64,000 bases of DNA from Terriglobus roseus. Lineage in GTDB: Bacteria > Acidobacteriota > Terriglobia > Terriglobales > Acidobacteriaceae. The notes under the pieces are model-generated. The model made no database searches. It was given only the letters and a program-made list of their open reading frames with translations, and had not been told where the DNA came from. The stretch is taken from positions 1,798,001-1,862,000 of the forward strand of contig NZ_FNSD01000001.1 in NCBI RefSeq assembly GCF_900105625.1. The letters are read 5' to 3'. Below are positions 17,292-27,458 of this stretch, piece after piece. How positions within the stretch are numbered: position 1 is the stretch's first letter; each line of letters begins with the position of its first letter. The position numbers were made by a program, and so were the translations under genes.

Positions 17292-18478
17292 TGGAAAAAG
17301 CTTTGACCGATTCACAGACTAGTTCTACCCGTCCTTTGCCCGCGCAAGCTAATGAAGGGTACGTAATTCTAGATCCGTTGCCCTACCTGCAAGCGCTTTG
17401 GCAGAAAAAGCTGCTGCTCGTGCTGGTCCCGCTCCTGTCCGGCGCTATCTTGCTCGGCATTTCGTACACCCGGCCGAAGCTCTATGTATCGACCGTCCGT
17501 TTCATGCCCCCGGCGCGTGCCTCCGCGACGCTGCTGTTCGCTATAGGCCGCAGCAGTGGCGACGAGTATCGCGCAGAACTCAGCAGCCGTACCATCGGCC
17601 TTGATGTTGTAGACCATCAGCATCTGATCGAGTACTTCAAAGCGAAGGACGCGGACACGGCTTTTGCCATTGTCTCCGGCATGTCAAAATTCGCGACAGA
17701 CAACAACAACTTCCTCACGATCACAGTTACGTCGAAGGACCCGAAGCTTTCGGCCCGTGTCGCAAACGAATACTTCGACGCGCTATACCGACTGAACGAG
17801 AAGATATCGGCTTCCGAGGCGGAGCATCGTCTGAACTTCGTCTCTGCTCCTTTAGAGGTGGAGCGTACTCGCCTTCGTGCTGCGGAAGAAGCCCTCCGCG
17901 ATGCTCAGCAACGGACAGGACTCGTCGCTCCCAGCACACAGACGACATTAGGCGTGCAGGAGATAGCAGAGCTCCAGAACCGGATCTCCTCTCTTAGCGC
18001 CCAGCTAGCCAACGCACGTGCCGGCGCAACGGATGAGAATCCCCGCGTGATTGCTTTGCAGGCCGAGCTGTCGAGTGTGCAGGCGCAAGTGCGACAACTA
18101 CAATCCAAGAGCTCACAGGTTAATTCGCCGGCACAACTGCCTACGATGGCGCTCGAAGTACTTCGGCGCGAGCGTGAGGTTCAGTTCCATACCACTGCAC
18201 TGGATTCGCTCACCAAATCGCTTGAGTCCGTGCAGGTCACGGAAAGCTACACACCATCCTTTGCGATGATCGATCCGGCTTTCCCGGCGAAGAACAAGTC
18301 GGCGCCGTCCCATGGTCAGTGGCTTATTACTGGCCTGGCGATCGGTTTCCTGCTTGTCGTGACTCAGGTCATTGGTCGCACTGCCTACCGCATCTTGCTG
18401 CAGGACGAGGCAAACCAGCGCCGCGTCATGGCGTATCGCAATGCTTTCCGGTCTTCCTACACGCGCAATGCAGGCTGA
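17291..18478 (+). CDS. Chain-length determinant protein (Wzz/GumC type, no kinase domain)
   Basis: 395 residues from ATG 17291, whose first base is the last base of the previous stop codon (TGATG), so translation is coupled. Two membrane helices (about 38-58 and 335-355) flank a periplasmic coiled-coil domain with AELQNRISSLSAQLANARA-type heptads; the segment SAPSHGQWLI before helix 2 stands in for the Pro-rich motif. There is no C-terminal tyrosine-kinase (BY-kinase) domain, so it is a PCP without built-in kinase. It should set polymer length and couple to the SLBB export protein. Confidence 0.85.
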   Translation: MEKALTDSQTSSTRPLPAQANEGYVILDPLPYLQALWQKKLLLVLVPLLSGAILLGISYTRPKLYVSTVRFMPPARASATLLFAIGRSSGDEYRAELSSRTIGLDVVDHQHLIEYFKAKDADTAFAIVSGMSKFATDNNNFLTITVTSKDPKLSARVANEYFDALYRLNEKISASEAEHRLNFVSAPLEVERTRLRAAEEALRDAQQRTGLVAPSTQTTLGVQEIAELQNRISSLSAQLANARAGATDENPRVIALQAELSSVQAQVRQLQSKSSQVNSPAQLPTMALEVLRREREVQFHTTALDSLTKSLESVQVTESYTPSFAMIDPAFPAKNKSAPSHGQWLITGLAIGFLLVVTQVIGRTAYRILLQDEANQRRVMAYRNAFRSSYTRNAG

Positions 18479-19808
18479 GGGGATTCATCGCCGGTGGAGT
18501 TGGGAATGGCTTGCACGCGGAAACTTCTATGTGCTCGCGTTTCTTTCTGCCTGGCTCTGCGTTTCTTCTCAGGTCAAATTCGCTGAAGTCCAGCTGCTGG
18601 AGATCATCTACGCTCTCGATGGTTTTCTCATCGTGGCATGGCTGCTATTCCACCACGATCGCATACGGCTCTTGCGTCCACTCTTCAATATTGGTCTCCG
18701 CTGGTTCGTCTTTCTCGTCTTAGCGGTAGTTCTTGCGCTTGTCGCTTTGCAGCACGACTTCTATGTCTCCGAGAACGTTTCGATTCTGAAACAGCCGTTT
18801 GTGGTGACGATGTCCCGTTCCGGCGAGTTGGTGCTGGACATCGGAGTGATGCTGGCGCTGGCCAGCCAGTTCATCGAAGATCGAAGGCTTTGTCGCTTCG
18901 CCACCATGCAGTTTTACTGGGCGGGGATGGCCGGATGTGTTTACGGGTTCATCTCGTTCCTCGGTTGGACGTTTTTTCATGTGGCAATGGGTGGTCTTGG
19001 CCCCGGCGCTCGCATCGACGGCTTTAATAACGAAGGCGGTCCATTCGGTGTTTATGCCGTCACCGTCATCTGCGCGACCGCAGCCGCGGAGACGCAGGGC
19101 TGGATGAGCAAGACTCAGATGCGCCTGTCGATCGGCTTTATGTTTTTTTGCGTCATAGAGTCCTTGTCCAAATCAGCGCTGATCGAGGTGGCGCTGCTCA
19201 TCGTCATCATTGCTCTGCTTCGCATGAGTGCCGTTAAGTCAATTAGCGTGGTTCTGGCGACGGTCGCGGGCACCTTTATCCTTTTCTCTGCGCTCGGACT
19301 AACTGACCGAGTCACCGCCTACTTCACCATCGCTGATAGCTACGAAGTGATTAGCCAGACGCGTCCAAAAGATGGCAACTTCGTACTCGGCCGGGCGGCG
19401 GGAATCTTCCTGGCACCACGAATGATCGCGGCACATCCACTTGCAGGCATCGGGTGGGGCAATTATCCAATCGTGCGCGATGACCCCCAATATCGCCGCG
19501 GCAGTCCCGCCGTTAACGCCGCCTTGGATGCCCCGACCCTCGGACCGATCGACTACATCGTAGAGTTAGGTTTACCGCTTTTCTGCTATTTGACGTGGGT
19601 GCAGATTGTGCCTGCATTCACACTGCTTCGCAAAGGTGCACCTACGGCGATTGTCTGCCTTGTCCTGTTGCTCCCCATCAGTATCTGGTCAGGTGCCCAT
19701 CTGAATTTCACCTATCCATGGATAGGTGTTGCGCTGGCTTTAGGGATGTTCTATTTCCAGGGAGACCGCTATCCGGGGTCAATGAGCCCAGCTTCCACCA
19801 GCAGATGA
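18468..19808 (+). CDS. O-antigen ligase/polymerase-like membrane protein (Wzy/WaaL)
   Basis: 446 residues from ATG 18468, which overlaps the previous gene by 11 bases. About ten to twelve predicted membrane helices, with a large periplasmic loop (after EVISQTRPKDGNFVLGRA) that contains HPLAGIGWGNY, the typical short motif of the O-antigen ligase/Wzy_C family. It should polymerise or transfer lipid-linked repeat units at the periplasmic face. Polymerase is favoured over ligase because of the neighbours (export channel and chain-length regulator). Confidence 0.8.
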   Translation: MQAEGIHRRWSWEWLARGNFYVLAFLSAWLCVSSQVKFAEVQLLEIIYALDGFLIVAWLLFHHDRIRLLRPLFNIGLRWFVFLVLAVVLALVALQHDFYVSENVSILKQPFVVTMSRSGELVLDIGVMLALASQFIEDRRLCRFATMQFYWAGMAGCVYGFISFLGWTFFHVAMGGLGPGARIDGFNNEGGPFGVYAVTVICATAAAETQGWMSKTQMRLSIGFMFFCVIESLSKSALIEVALLIVIIALLRMSAVKSISVVLATVAGTFILFSALGLTDRVTAYFTIADSYEVISQTRPKDGNFVLGRAAGIFLAPRMIAAHPLAGIGWGNYPIVRDDPQYRRGSPAVNAALDAPTLGPIDYIVELGLPLFCYLTWVQIVPAFTLLRKGAPTAIVCLVLLLPISIWSGAHLNFTYPWIGVALALGMFYFQGDRYPGSMSPASTSR

Positions 19809-19859
19809 ATCGCCACCCGCCTGCGCATTGCGGGCCACATACCGGCTATCCTGATTGGG

Positions 19860-21542
19860 ATGATCCGAACGAACTTGGATGACGGTCCGTCGCGACAGGG
19901 TTCCCCACCGAGATCCCGTATAGCTGGCGTGGTCGCGATTCTCGCTGCTGTCGCACTCTTGGGCCATGACCTCCTGCTGATCCTGGGCCCTGAACGTCGG
20001 CTGATGGAGTGGCTCTACGATGATTGCTTTTATTACATCATCACGGCCTGGCACTTCAGCCTTCAGGGCATCTCGTCATTCGATGGAGTGACCCGCACAT
20101 CTGGATATCACCCGCTTTGGATGTGGGTTTGCGCAGGCCTCGTTCGTCTTCACCCCACGCTGGATTTAGGCCTGTTAAGGCTCTGTGTTGCCTTCTCAGC
20201 GCTTCTTTCAGGATCCCTCCTGGTTGCGACCTTGCTATGGGCACTCCGTGGTCGTCGGTCAGGATGGCTTTGGGCACTCGCGCTGGCCGCTTCTTCGTAC
20301 AGCGCCTGGAATAATTCGATCGCCGTCATGGAATGGCCGCTGGTACTGATTTCCTGGACCTTCCTGCATTTGCTGCTCTTGAATTCACTTCGCAAAAAGT
20401 CGGTGTCGTTCGCATTGCTCCTTGGAGCTTTTGTTGCCGGCGTTTTGCTGACACTCTCGCGGACCGACTCTGGACTCATCCCACTCTGTTACACGCTGTC
20501 CGCATATCTTCAATTCCGGCGCACGCGCATCTCTTCAACACTCTTTGCGGCAGTGGCCGCGCTGGCGGGATCCGTCGCGGGTCTGGCAGCCACGTTGCTG
20601 TATAACCACGCCTTCACTGGAGCATGGTTGCAACAAAGCGCCCGGATCAAGGAACTCTTTGCGAGCGTCACGACTCCGTTCAATCCGATCCCCGCGATCT
20701 GGCAGTTCCTCCGAATCCTGCTTTTCCTGCCGCGCCTGGAACTCACCGGCAACACTCGACTTTTTGCAGCAAAGGTGGGGGCGATACCCGCAAGCCTCAT
20801 CCTGATTGGCTGTCTGATCTGGATTGCGACGCGTCTGCCCCGCATCCGCAGGTTTTGGGCATCACGTGAGGCAGCGGAGCAGCTAACCCTGACCGCCGCA
20901 GTGCTTGGGATTGTTTTTTATGTGGGCCTGTACAGCCTGAACTCTATGGCTATGTATGGCTGGTATACCGCCCCCGTCACGGGTTTCGTGCTTTGTATTG
21001 CGGCGTCTTGCTTCGCGCGGCTGCGTGCGAGCGCTGCAGCCAGTATCGTTCTGCCGTTGCTACTCTTGAACTTCGCAGGCTATGTGTATGGAGGAGGGAA
21101 CGCCGCGGGCCAGTACCAAGAAGTTCTGGTTGGCAAGTATCTTCGCGACCATATCCCTATGGCCGTCCTTGCTGGTGGCGACGTGGGTAAGCCCGCTTTT
21201 TACAACCGCGGCGCGATGTTCAATACCGACGGCTTGATGAACAATGAAATTGTGCCGTATTTAGAGAGCGGACGATACCACTGTTATCTCCTGAAACGCG
21301 GGATCGAATATACGACCGGCGCCGGGTCGATCACCTCACAAGTTGTCGACAAAGTGCGCGAGCGACATGGCCAGCCCCCTCTGCCGTGGCCGCTTTATGT
21401 AACACTGCTTCACGGAACTTACGATGGCATGACCGTGGATTATTACAAGGTGAACCCGCAGGCGATCCGGGATTCCGGCGAATGTCCGGAAGAGGCTGCT
21501 GGGTCCGCCTCCGGAAGCTCATCTGTACTGGATAGAAAATGA
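19860..21542 (+). CDS. GT-C fold membrane glycosyltransferase-like protein
   Basis: 560 residues with about eleven membrane helices. After helix 1 comes a periplasmic loop with the acidic pair Asp54-Asp55 in [15 protein letters not shown] and then SGYHPLWMW, the arrangement seen in GT-C enzymes (ArnT/PMT relatives) where the first-loop Asp is catalytic. A soluble C-terminal part of about 120 residues follows. It probably uses polyprenyl-phosphate sugar to modify the glycan; donor and acceptor unknown. Its stop overlaps the rfbB start (ATGA at 21539-21542), so the two are co-translated. Confidence 0.75.
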   Translation: MIRTNLDDGPSRQGSPPRSRIAGVVAILAAVALLGHDLLLILGPERRLMEWLYDDCFYYIITAWHFSLQGISSFDGVTRTSGYHPLWMWVCAGLVRLHPTLDLGLLRLCVAFSALLSGSLLVATLLWALRGRRSGWLWALALAASSYSAWNNSIAVMEWPLVLISWTFLHLLLLNSLRKKSVSFALLLGAFVAGVLLTLSRTDSGLIPLCYTLSAYLQFRRTRISSTLFAAVAALAGSVAGLAATLLYNHAFTGAWLQQSARIKELFASVTTPFNPIPAIWQFLRILLFLPRLELTGNTRLFAAKVGAIPASLILIGCLIWIATRLPRIRRFWASREAAEQLTLTAAVLGIVFYVGLYSLNSMAMYGWYTAPVTGFVLCIAASCFARLRASAAASIVLPLLLLNFAGYVYGGGNAAGQYQEVLVGKYLRDHIPMAVLAGGDVGKPAFYNRGAMFNTDGLMNNEIVPYLESGRYHCYLLKRGIEYTTGAGSITSQVVDKVRERHGQPPLPWPLYVTLLHGTYDGMTVDYYKVNPQAIRDSGECPEEAAGSASGSSSVLDRK

Positions 21543-22636
21543 AGACTACGTTGGATTCCCCCCTTCTTGTCACCGGCGGCGCCGGCTTTATCGGCTCGAA
21601 CTTTGTGCTGCGGCACTTGCGGGATGCTGGCGCTTCCGGCGTCGTTACGCTGGATGCGCTGACCTATGCCGGTAATCCGCACAACCTTGACTCGCTGCTT
21701 GGCGATGCACGGCACACGTTGGTGCATGGCGACATCCTCGATCGCGACCTGGTCGCTTCTCTGCTGGAGAAACATCGGCCTCGCGCCATCGTCCATTTCG
21801 CTGCGGAGAGTCATGTGGACCGCTCGATCCTTGGCCCAGGCGCGTTTCTGAAGACCAATATCGATGGCACGTTCGTGTTGCTGGAGTGTGCGCGTGAGTA
21901 CTTTGCGACGCTGTCCGGCGCAGAGCGGGAGAACTTCCGCTTCCTGCATGTTTCGACTGATGAGGTCTACGGCACGCTGACGCCCGATGCGCCGGCCTTC
22001 CATGAGGACACGCCCTTCGCTCCCAATAGTCCGTACGCTGCCAGTAAGGCAGCCAGCGACCACCTGGTGCGCGCGTGGACACATACATATGGCCTGCCGA
22101 CACTGATCACGAATTGCTCGAACAACTACGGGCCCTACCAGTTTCCGGAGAAGCTGATCCCGCTGGTCATCAACAATGCGCTCGCGGGCAAGCCTCTGCC
22201 TGTCTATGGCGATGGCATGCAGGTGCGCGACTGGCTCTTTGTGGAAGACCACTGTTCGGCTATTGAAACGGTATTGGCGAATGGCCGTCTGGGTGAGACC
22301 TACAACGTGGGCGGCAACAATCAGCAGACCAACATCAGCGTCGTGAAGACGATCTGCGCTCTGCTGGATGAGTTCAAGCCAAAGGCCACGTCCTACACCG
22401 ACCAGATCACCTATGTGACCGATCGTCCCGGCCACGACCGCCGCTACGCCATCGATGCGCGTAAGATTCAACGCGAGTTGAACTGGTTCCCCGCGCAGGA
22501 CTTCGTCAACGGCCTGCGACTCACCGTCCGGTGGTACCTCGACAACCAGCCGTGGGTTGAGAACGTTACCAGCGGTGCCTATCGCGAGTGGATGGACACG
22601 AACTACAGCGCACGCACCGAGGAGGCATCGGCATGA
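21539..22636 (+). CDS. rfbB: dTDP-glucose 4,6-dehydratase
   Basis: 365 residues. NAD-binding TGGAGFIGS (12-20), [11 protein letters not shown], the STDEVYG segment with the dehydratase's Thr-Asp-Glu, and the YAASK catalytic Tyr-Lys pair are all present: a complete short-chain-dehydrogenase-type RmlB. It turns dTDP-glucose into dTDP-4-keto-6-deoxyglucose, the second step of dTDP-rhamnose synthesis, in the cytoplasm. Start overlaps the stop of the GT-C gene. Confidence 0.95.
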   Translation: MKTTLDSPLLVTGGAGFIGSNFVLRHLRDAGASGVVTLDALTYAGNPHNLDSLLGDARHTLVHGDILDRDLVASLLEKHRPRAIVHFAAESHVDRSILGPGAFLKTNIDGTFVLLECAREYFATLSGAERENFRFLHVSTDEVYGTLTPDAPAFHEDTPFAPNSPYAASKAASDHLVRAWTHTYGLPTLITNCSNNYGPYQFPEKLIPLVINNALAGKPLPVYGDGMQVRDWLFVEDHCSAIETVLANGRLGETYNVGGNNQQTNISVVKTICALLDEFKPKATSYTDQITYVTDRPGHDRRYAIDARKIQRELNWFPAQDFVNGLRLTVRWYLDNQPWVENVTSGAYREWMDTNYSARTEEASA

Positions 22637-22688
22637 AGATGACTACCGGTGCTCTCACATTCTCGGCATTCGATAGGGAGGTCGCGCG

Positions 22689-23585
22689 ATGAAAGGCATC
22701 ATTCTTGCCGGAGGTTCTGGCACACGGCTGCACCCGGTGACGCAAGCCGTCAGCAAACAACTGCTGCCCGTATACGACAAGCCGATGATCTACTACCCGC
22801 TGTCGACGCTGATGCTCGCGGGGATCCGCGAGATCCTGGTGATCTCGACGCCCAGCGATACGCCGCGCTTTCAGCAGTTGCTTGGAGATGGCTCGCAGTG
22901 GGGTTTGAAGCTGCAGTATGCGGTGCAGGCGTCGCCCGACGGCCTGGCCCAGGCATTCCTGATTGGCCGCGAATTTCTGGCGGGCGATAGTGTGTGCCTT
23001 GTGCTTGGCGACAACATCTTCTACGGCCACGATCTCGCAAAGTCGCTGCGCAATGCTGCGGAACGGACCGAACGCGATGGCGGCGGACATGTCTTCGCTT
23101 ACGCAGTCACCGATCCCGAGCGTTACGGCGTCGTTGAATTCGATAAGGATCACCGCGCCATCTCCCTCGAGGAAAAGCCGGCGGAACCCAAGTCGCGTTA
23201 CGCGGTAACGGGTATCTATTTTTACGGGACGGACGTGGTCCCGTGCGCGGAAGGTATCCAGAAGTCGCCGCGTGGCGAATACGAGATTACTGATGTGAAT
23301 CGCTGGTACCTGGAAGCGGGCCGACTCCACGTGGAAGTGATGGGCCGTGGCGTAGCCTGGCTCGATACCGGCACGCATGATTCGCTTCTGGATGCGTCGA
23401 TGTTTATCAGTACCATCGAGCGCCGGCAGGGTCTTAAGGTCTCTTGTCCGGAGGAGATCGCTTACCGCTTGAAGTGGATCGACGCTGCACAACTGGAAGT
23501 AGCGGCGAATCGGTATGGCAAGAGCACCTATGGCGAATATCTTCGCCGCCTGGTGCGCGACACGATCCAGTGGGAAGCTTCGTAA
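22689..23585 (+). CDS. rfbA: Glucose-1-phosphate thymidylyltransferase
   Basis: 298 residues, starting [17 protein letters not shown], the nucleotidyltransferase motif with the catalytic Arg; also [22 protein letters not shown] (metal-binding Asp) and EEKPAEPKS. Full-length RmlA: makes dTDP-glucose from dTTP and glucose-1-phosphate and is normally feedback-inhibited by dTDP-rhamnose. A GGGAGG-like ribosome site (ATAGGGAGGTCGCGCG) sits right before the ATG. Follows rfbB after 52 bases. Confidence 0.95.
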   Translation: MKGIILAGGSGTRLHPVTQAVSKQLLPVYDKPMIYYPLSTLMLAGIREILVISTPSDTPRFQQLLGDGSQWGLKLQYAVQASPDGLAQAFLIGREFLAGDSVCLVLGDNIFYGHDLAKSLRNAAERTERDGGGHVFAYAVTDPERYGVVEFDKDHRAISLEEKPAEPKSRYAVTGIYFYGTDVVPCAEGIQKSPRGEYEITDVNRWYLEAGRLHVEVMGRGVAWLDTGTHDSLLDASMFISTIERRQGLKVSCPEEIAYRLKWIDAAQLEVAANRYGKSTYGEYLRRLVRDTIQWEAS

Positions 23586-23655
23586 GTCCGTCCCCTCCCC
23601 TACGATCTTGTCCGCATCGGTTCTCCCCAGGCATCCACTCATTCACCAGGCTGCA

Positions 23656-23677
23656 CACTTGTGTCACCCCACAAGTG
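23656..23677. other. Inverted repeat between rfbA and rfbD
   Basis: CACTTGTG (23656-23663) and CACAAGTG (23670-23677) form a perfect 8-bp stem with a six-base loop, about 70 bases past the rfbA stop. It could be an attenuator or a transcript-stability hairpin; no T-run follows. Confidence 0.4.
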
Positions 23678-23710
23678 CGCTTCCATGCCTGAACCGATCG
23701 AGGAGGCACC

Positions 23711-24742
23711 ATCCAGATTCCCGGCACAATCTTAATCACAGGCACCAGCGGCCAGGTTGGCTCAGCTCTCATGCAGCGGCTCAGCACGACACGCAAAGAC
23801 ATCGTGGTTGCCGCGCCGACACATTCGCAGATGGACCTGTCGAACCCCGACAGTATTCGTGCATATGTGCGCGCGACTGCACCACGGTGGATCGTCTCCT
23901 GCGCCGCCTATACGGCCGTGGACGCTGCGGAGACTGACCGCGAGGCCGCGTTTGCAGCCAATGCCACGGCTCCGGGTATCCTTGCCGAGGAGGCCGCACT
24001 ACTTGGTGCCGGCCTCGTGCATCTCTCCACCGATTACGTCTTCCCCGGCGATGGCACTCGTCCCTGGGTTGAGACCGACGCCACTGCCCCGCCCAATGTC
24101 TACGGCGCTTCAAAGCTTGCGGGTGAGCAGGCGATTGAGGCTGTGGCCGCGCGAACCGGCACGCTGCCCTGGTTCGTCCTGCGGACATCCTGGGTCTATT
24201 CAGGCGGCGGCAAGAACTTTGTGCGGACGATGCTTCGCCTGCTTTCAACGAAGACTGATCCGCTTCGCGTCGTAGCTGATCAGCACGGAGCACCGACCGC
24301 AGCGACCGATCTTGCAGACGCAATCCTTGCCCTGATGCTGCTGTGCGAGGACACGGCCTGCCTGACAGAGACTGGCGAGAACAGCAAGGCACGGGGAAAA
24401 GAAATCAAGGCTGACACTACGGTGGAACTGCCGCCCCTGATGCCCGCGCTCGGCGCTCTAAGCGGCATCTATCACTGCGCCGGTACGGGCGAGACCACCT
24501 GGGCCGGACTGGCAGAAGCTGTTCGAGAATTTCTGATTTCAAGTCACGGAATGACTCCACCCGAGATCATCCCTGTGCCCAGTTCGGTATACCCCACACC
24601 TGCAGCGCGACCACTGAACTCCCGTATGGACTGCAGCAAACTCGCGAATAACTTCGGGATCCGTCTGCCGCATTGGCGCCAATCGGTCGCCGATGCGCTC
24701 CAGGTGCTCGCCGCGACCGATCTGCCCTCCGGAAGTAAGTAA
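23711..24742 (+). CDS. rfbD: dTDP-4-dehydrorhamnose reductase, probable non-ATG start
   Basis: The first ATG in frame (23771) would cut off the NAD(P)-binding motif. Reading upstream gives IPGTILITGTSGQVGSALM, the expected RmlD N-terminus, and the frame stays open back to a TGA at 23690-23692. Between that stop and the motif there is no ATG, GTG or TTG, but a perfect AGGAGG (23701-23706) precedes ATC 23711 and ATT 23717. I therefore place the start at ATC 23711 (ATT 23717 is the alternative), giving about 343 residues. Later motifs are complete: LSTDYVFPG, YGASK (catalytic Tyr-Lys), LRTSWVYS. It makes dTDP-L-rhamnose. A 20-residue Lys/Glu-rich insertion near 220-240 is unusual. Confidence 0.85.
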   Translation: MQIPGTILITGTSGQVGSALMQRLSTTRKDIVVAAPTHSQMDLSNPDSIRAYVRATAPRWIVSCAAYTAVDAAETDREAAFAANATAPGILAEEAALLGAGLVHLSTDYVFPGDGTRPWVETDATAPPNVYGASKLAGEQAIEAVAARTGTLPWFVLRTSWVYSGGGKNFVRTMLRLLSTKTDPLRVVADQHGAPTAATDLADAILALMLLCEDTACLTETGENSKARGKEIKADTTVELPPLMPALGALSGIYHCAGTGETTWAGLAEAVREFLISSHGMTPPEIIPVPSSVYPTPAARPLNSRMDCSKLANNFGIRLPHWRQSVADALQVLAATDLPSGSK

Positions 24743-24785
24743 CGGCGAATGATGATCACGACTCAACCAGGAAACTACAGGTCGT

Positions 24786-24808
24786 ACGTCTCAACGGCGA
24801 AACGTGGG
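24786..24808. repeat. REP-like palindrome, degenerate copy
   Basis: ACGTCTCAACGGCGAAACGTGGG resembles the stem-loop at 1688-1713 (ACGTCTCAGAGGCGAGACGTGGG): 20 of 23 positions match. It lies in the gap between rfbD and the GT9 gene and its stem has one mismatch. Confidence 0.5.
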
Positions 24809-24850
24809 ATACCCGCTTCGTAGCACCCCACGTAAGATTGAAGGCACACC

Positions 24851-25885
24851 ATGAAGCGCGCACTCATCGTCAAGCTTGGCGCCATTGGCGACGTCATCAT
24901 GACCGTCGCAGCGGTGGGTCAACTGCACGCACAGGGTTATGCGATCGATTGGGTGTGCGGGCCGGCAGTAAGCGGTCTTCTGCGCTGCTACTCCTGGATC
25001 AACGTGATTGAGGCGGATGACCGTTCGGTTCTGAAGGGTTCTCTCTCAGAGCGGGTACGTGCCGTGAGCACCGCCTGGAAACAACTCTCCGGTACGCACT
25101 ACGACCTCAAGGCAACGCTGTACTACGACGCCCGCTGGCAGATTTTCACTCTCCCTGTCCGTGCGACGCATAGCGTCACGCTGAGCCACAAGGAACGTAG
25201 CCGGCGATTGCTGCCGACACGTCCACATGCGGACGAGTTTGCGCGCGTTCTGCTCGGTTGGAAGGACTCCTGCCGCGAAGTGAGCCTCGCGCCACATCGA
25301 CCGGACCGGCTGCCACCCTCGCCACTCCCACGGGCTACCGCACGACGCATCGCGATGGTGCCGGCCGGTGCCAGCAACATGGTCCGTCAACAAACACTGC
25401 GGCGGTGGCCTGCTGATCGTTACGCCGCTATTGCGCGAACGCTACTGGATCGCGGCGATGAGGTTGTGCTGCTGGGCGGTCCTGGTGATACCTGGGTACG
25501 CGAGGATTTCGCAGCACTTGCCGGGCATCCGCGTCTGGTCGATCTGATCGGCAGGACCTCGCTGCCAGAGCTGATCAGCACCTGCGACACCTGTGCGCTT
25601 GTGCTCTCCCATGACACCGGCCCGCTCCACCTGGCGGGTCTCAGCACGGCACCGGTACTCGCCCTGTTCGGCCCCACTGATCCGGGCAGCTTTCTTCCCC
25701 GTCGCAGCGGTGTTCGCGTGTTGTGGGGAGGTGAGGGGTTTGCCTGTCGCCCCTGCTACGACGGCCGAGACTTTGCACCCTGTGAGAGCAACGGATGCAT
25801 GCAATCGATTGCGACGGAGGCCGTCCTTCGGGTCATGGACGAAATGCTGTCACAAGCGTTCATCAATCCTGGTGCCGAGCGATGA
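24851..25885 (+). CDS. Glycosyltransferase family 9 (heptosyltransferase-like)
   Basis: 344 residues. N-terminal KLGAIGDVIMT is the GT9 acceptor-side loop (the Gly-x-Gly-Asp motif with the catalytic Asp), and the C-terminal half has VLLGGPGD, DTGPLHLAG and ALFGPTDP, the ADP-heptose binding part. Expected to add a heptose (or related sugar) to lipid A core or another glycan on the cytoplasmic face. Directly followed, by stop/start overlap, by a heptose-phosphate phosphatase gene, which strengthens the heptose assignment. Confidence 0.88.
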   Translation: MKRALIVKLGAIGDVIMTVAAVGQLHAQGYAIDWVCGPAVSGLLRCYSWINVIEADDRSVLKGSLSERVRAVSTAWKQLSGTHYDLKATLYYDARWQIFTLPVRATHSVTLSHKERSRRLLPTRPHADEFARVLLGWKDSCREVSLAPHRPDRLPPSPLPRATARRIAMVPAGASNMVRQQTLRRWPADRYAAIARTLLDRGDEVVLLGGPGDTWVREDFAALAGHPRLVDLIGRTSLPELISTCDTCALVLSHDTGPLHLAGLSTAPVLALFGPTDPGSFLPRRSGVRVLWGGEGFACRPCYDGRDFAPCESNGCMQSIATEAVLRVMDEMLSQAFINPGAER

Positions 25886-26448
25886 ACCTCCGTCCTGCTC
25901 TCTTCCTCGACCGCGATGGCGTAATCAATGAAGAGGTTGACTACCTGTGGACCTGGGACCGCTGCCGGTTCGTGGATGGCATCGTTTCCCTGCTGAGAAC
26001 TGCTCATCGCCAAGGGTACTTTGTCGCTGTTGTGACGAACCAGGCGGGCATCGGCCGTGGGATGTATACCGAAGAAGACTTTCACCGCCTGATGGAACGC
26101 ATGGCCGAGGAACTCGCGAAGCACGACGTCCACTTCGACGCTGTGTATTTTTCCCCTTTCCATCCGATTCACGGTCTGGGCGACTACAAACGGGAGACGG
26201 ACTGCCGAAAGCCCGGCCCGGGCATGATGCTGCGTGCAGCGGAAGAACATGGACTGGATCTGCCCCGCTCAATCCTGGTGGGTGATCGTTGTACCGATAT
26301 ACTGGCCGGCGCAGCTGCGGGCATCGGTCATCTCTATCTGTTTGGAACGACCGAAAGTGATGCGTGCGAAGGAGTTTCTTACATTCCCGTCAACAGCTTT
26401 GAAGCGATAGAGAAACAGCTGTTGAGCTCTCCTTTCGGAGCGCTTTAA
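25882..26448 (+). CDS. gmhB: D-glycero-D-manno-heptose 1,7-bisphosphate 7-phosphatase
   Basis: 188 residues from ATG 25882 (ATGA overlap with the GT9 stop). HAD-superfamily histidinol-phosphatase-type: LFLDRDGVIN gives the nucleophile Asp10 and acid/base Asp12, VVTNQAGIGRG is motif II, CRKPGPGM supplies the motif III Lys, and LVGDRCTDI the metal-binding Asp. The usual zinc loop with three Cys and one His is reduced here (a His-rich stretch SPFHPIH and one Cys), so it belongs to the branch with a modified loop. It clears the 7-phosphate in ADP-heptose synthesis. Confidence 0.88.
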   Translation: MNLRPALFLDRDGVINEEVDYLWTWDRCRFVDGIVSLLRTAHRQGYFVAVVTNQAGIGRGMYTEEDFHRLMERMAEELAKHDVHFDAVYFSPFHPIHGLGDYKRETDCRKPGPGMMLRAAEEHGLDLPRSILVGDRCTDILAGAAAGIGHLYLFGTTESDACEGVSYIPVNSFEAIEKQLLSSPFGAL

Positions 26449-26679
26449 TGGCCTCTCGCAGGCATCTTCTAAATAGCGAGCGTCGTCATACGACTACACT
26501 AGCTATGGCATGGGTACGAGAACTGTTAGCATTTCTTCAAGAACTGCTTCTAGTTCGCGACTATCAACTTCCCCCGGTGTTCTCACTGGTAGGCAGTCCA
26601 GCCATGCACCGGCCCCCCGGCCCCCCGCATGCGAGCCTTGGCAGAGGCGGGCATGACAACCGGTTGAACTAGGAAGTTA

Positions 26680-27411
26680 ATGCATTCTGACGAACACATT
26701 GCTGGTTCGGTGCCAGCGCTGGCGAGTTACCCGGCGTCCGAATATACCGGAAGGGTTACTGCGGAGCGCCGCGTGGTCAATTCACCAACATATCGCTTTT
26801 CCTATGCCATTTTGAAGCGCTGCTTCGATGTCGGGCTGGTGATGCTCTTTAGTCCTCTTTGGATCCCGCTTTGCCTTTCCATCGCGCTGTGCGTTGTTCT
26901 CACGTCGCCCGGTCCAGTCTTCTTTTCACACCGACGCATCGGCCACGCTGGAAAATTTTTCTCCATGTGGAAGTTCCGGACCATGTGCGTGAACTCAGCG
27001 GAAGTGTTGGAGCAGCATCTGGCGCAACATCCCGAAGACCGCGAGGAGTGGGCCAGCAGTCACAAGTTGAAGGACGATCCCCGCGTGACGCCGCTCGGTC
27101 GTTTCCTGCGCCGCTCGTCGCTGGATGAGTTACCGCAGCTCTGGAACGTGTTGACCGGTCGCATGACGCTTGTTGGGCCCCGTCCTATCGTCGCCGCCGA
27201 AGCTGAGAAGTATGGTGATGATTTCTCGTACTACCTCGCCGTCAAGCCCGGCATCACCGGGCTTTGGCAGGCATCGGGTCGCTCGACACTCTCCTACGAT
27301 GACCGTGTCTCGCTGGACCGTCGGTACGTCGAGGATTGGTCTCTGGCGATGGATGTCAGCATTCTGTTTCGGACGATCACCAAGGTTGCGAACTCCCACG
27401 GCGCGTACTAG
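26680..27411 (+). CDS. Polyprenyl-phosphate sugar-1-phosphate transferase (initiating)
   Basis: 243 residues, ATG 26680 preceded by AGGAAG. A disordered N-terminus of about 35 residues, one membrane hairpin ([20 protein letters not shown]), then the bacterial sugar transferase core: [34 protein letters not shown] (with the catalytic Asp-Glu), VGPRP, and KPGITGLWQ. Small, ExoY-like form without the four extra N-terminal helices of WbaP. It should start repeat-unit synthesis by moving sugar-1-phosphate (glucose or galactose) onto undecaprenyl phosphate. Confidence 0.93.
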   Translation: MHSDEHIAGSVPALASYPASEYTGRVTAERRVVNSPTYRFSYAILKRCFDVGLVMLFSPLWIPLCLSIALCVVLTSPGPVFFSHRRIGHAGKFFSMWKFRTMCVNSAEVLEQHLAQHPEDREEWASSHKLKDDPRVTPLGRFLRRSSLDELPQLWNVLTGRMTLVGPRPIVAAEAEKYGDDFSYYLAVKPGITGLWQASGRSTLSYDDRVSLDRRYVEDWSLAMDVSILFRTITKVANSHGAY

Positions 27412-27458
27412 CTTTGGATCCTGTTTCGCTTCCAAGACTTCTGCAATAGCCTAGAGCC

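Noticed and set aside
26448-26672. A 74-codon frame starting TAATG right after gmhB
   Set aside because: The overlap is suggestive, but the product is low in information (Arg, His, Pro-rich end), has no motif and no ribosome site; the stretch looks like an untranslated gap before the sugar-transferase gene.
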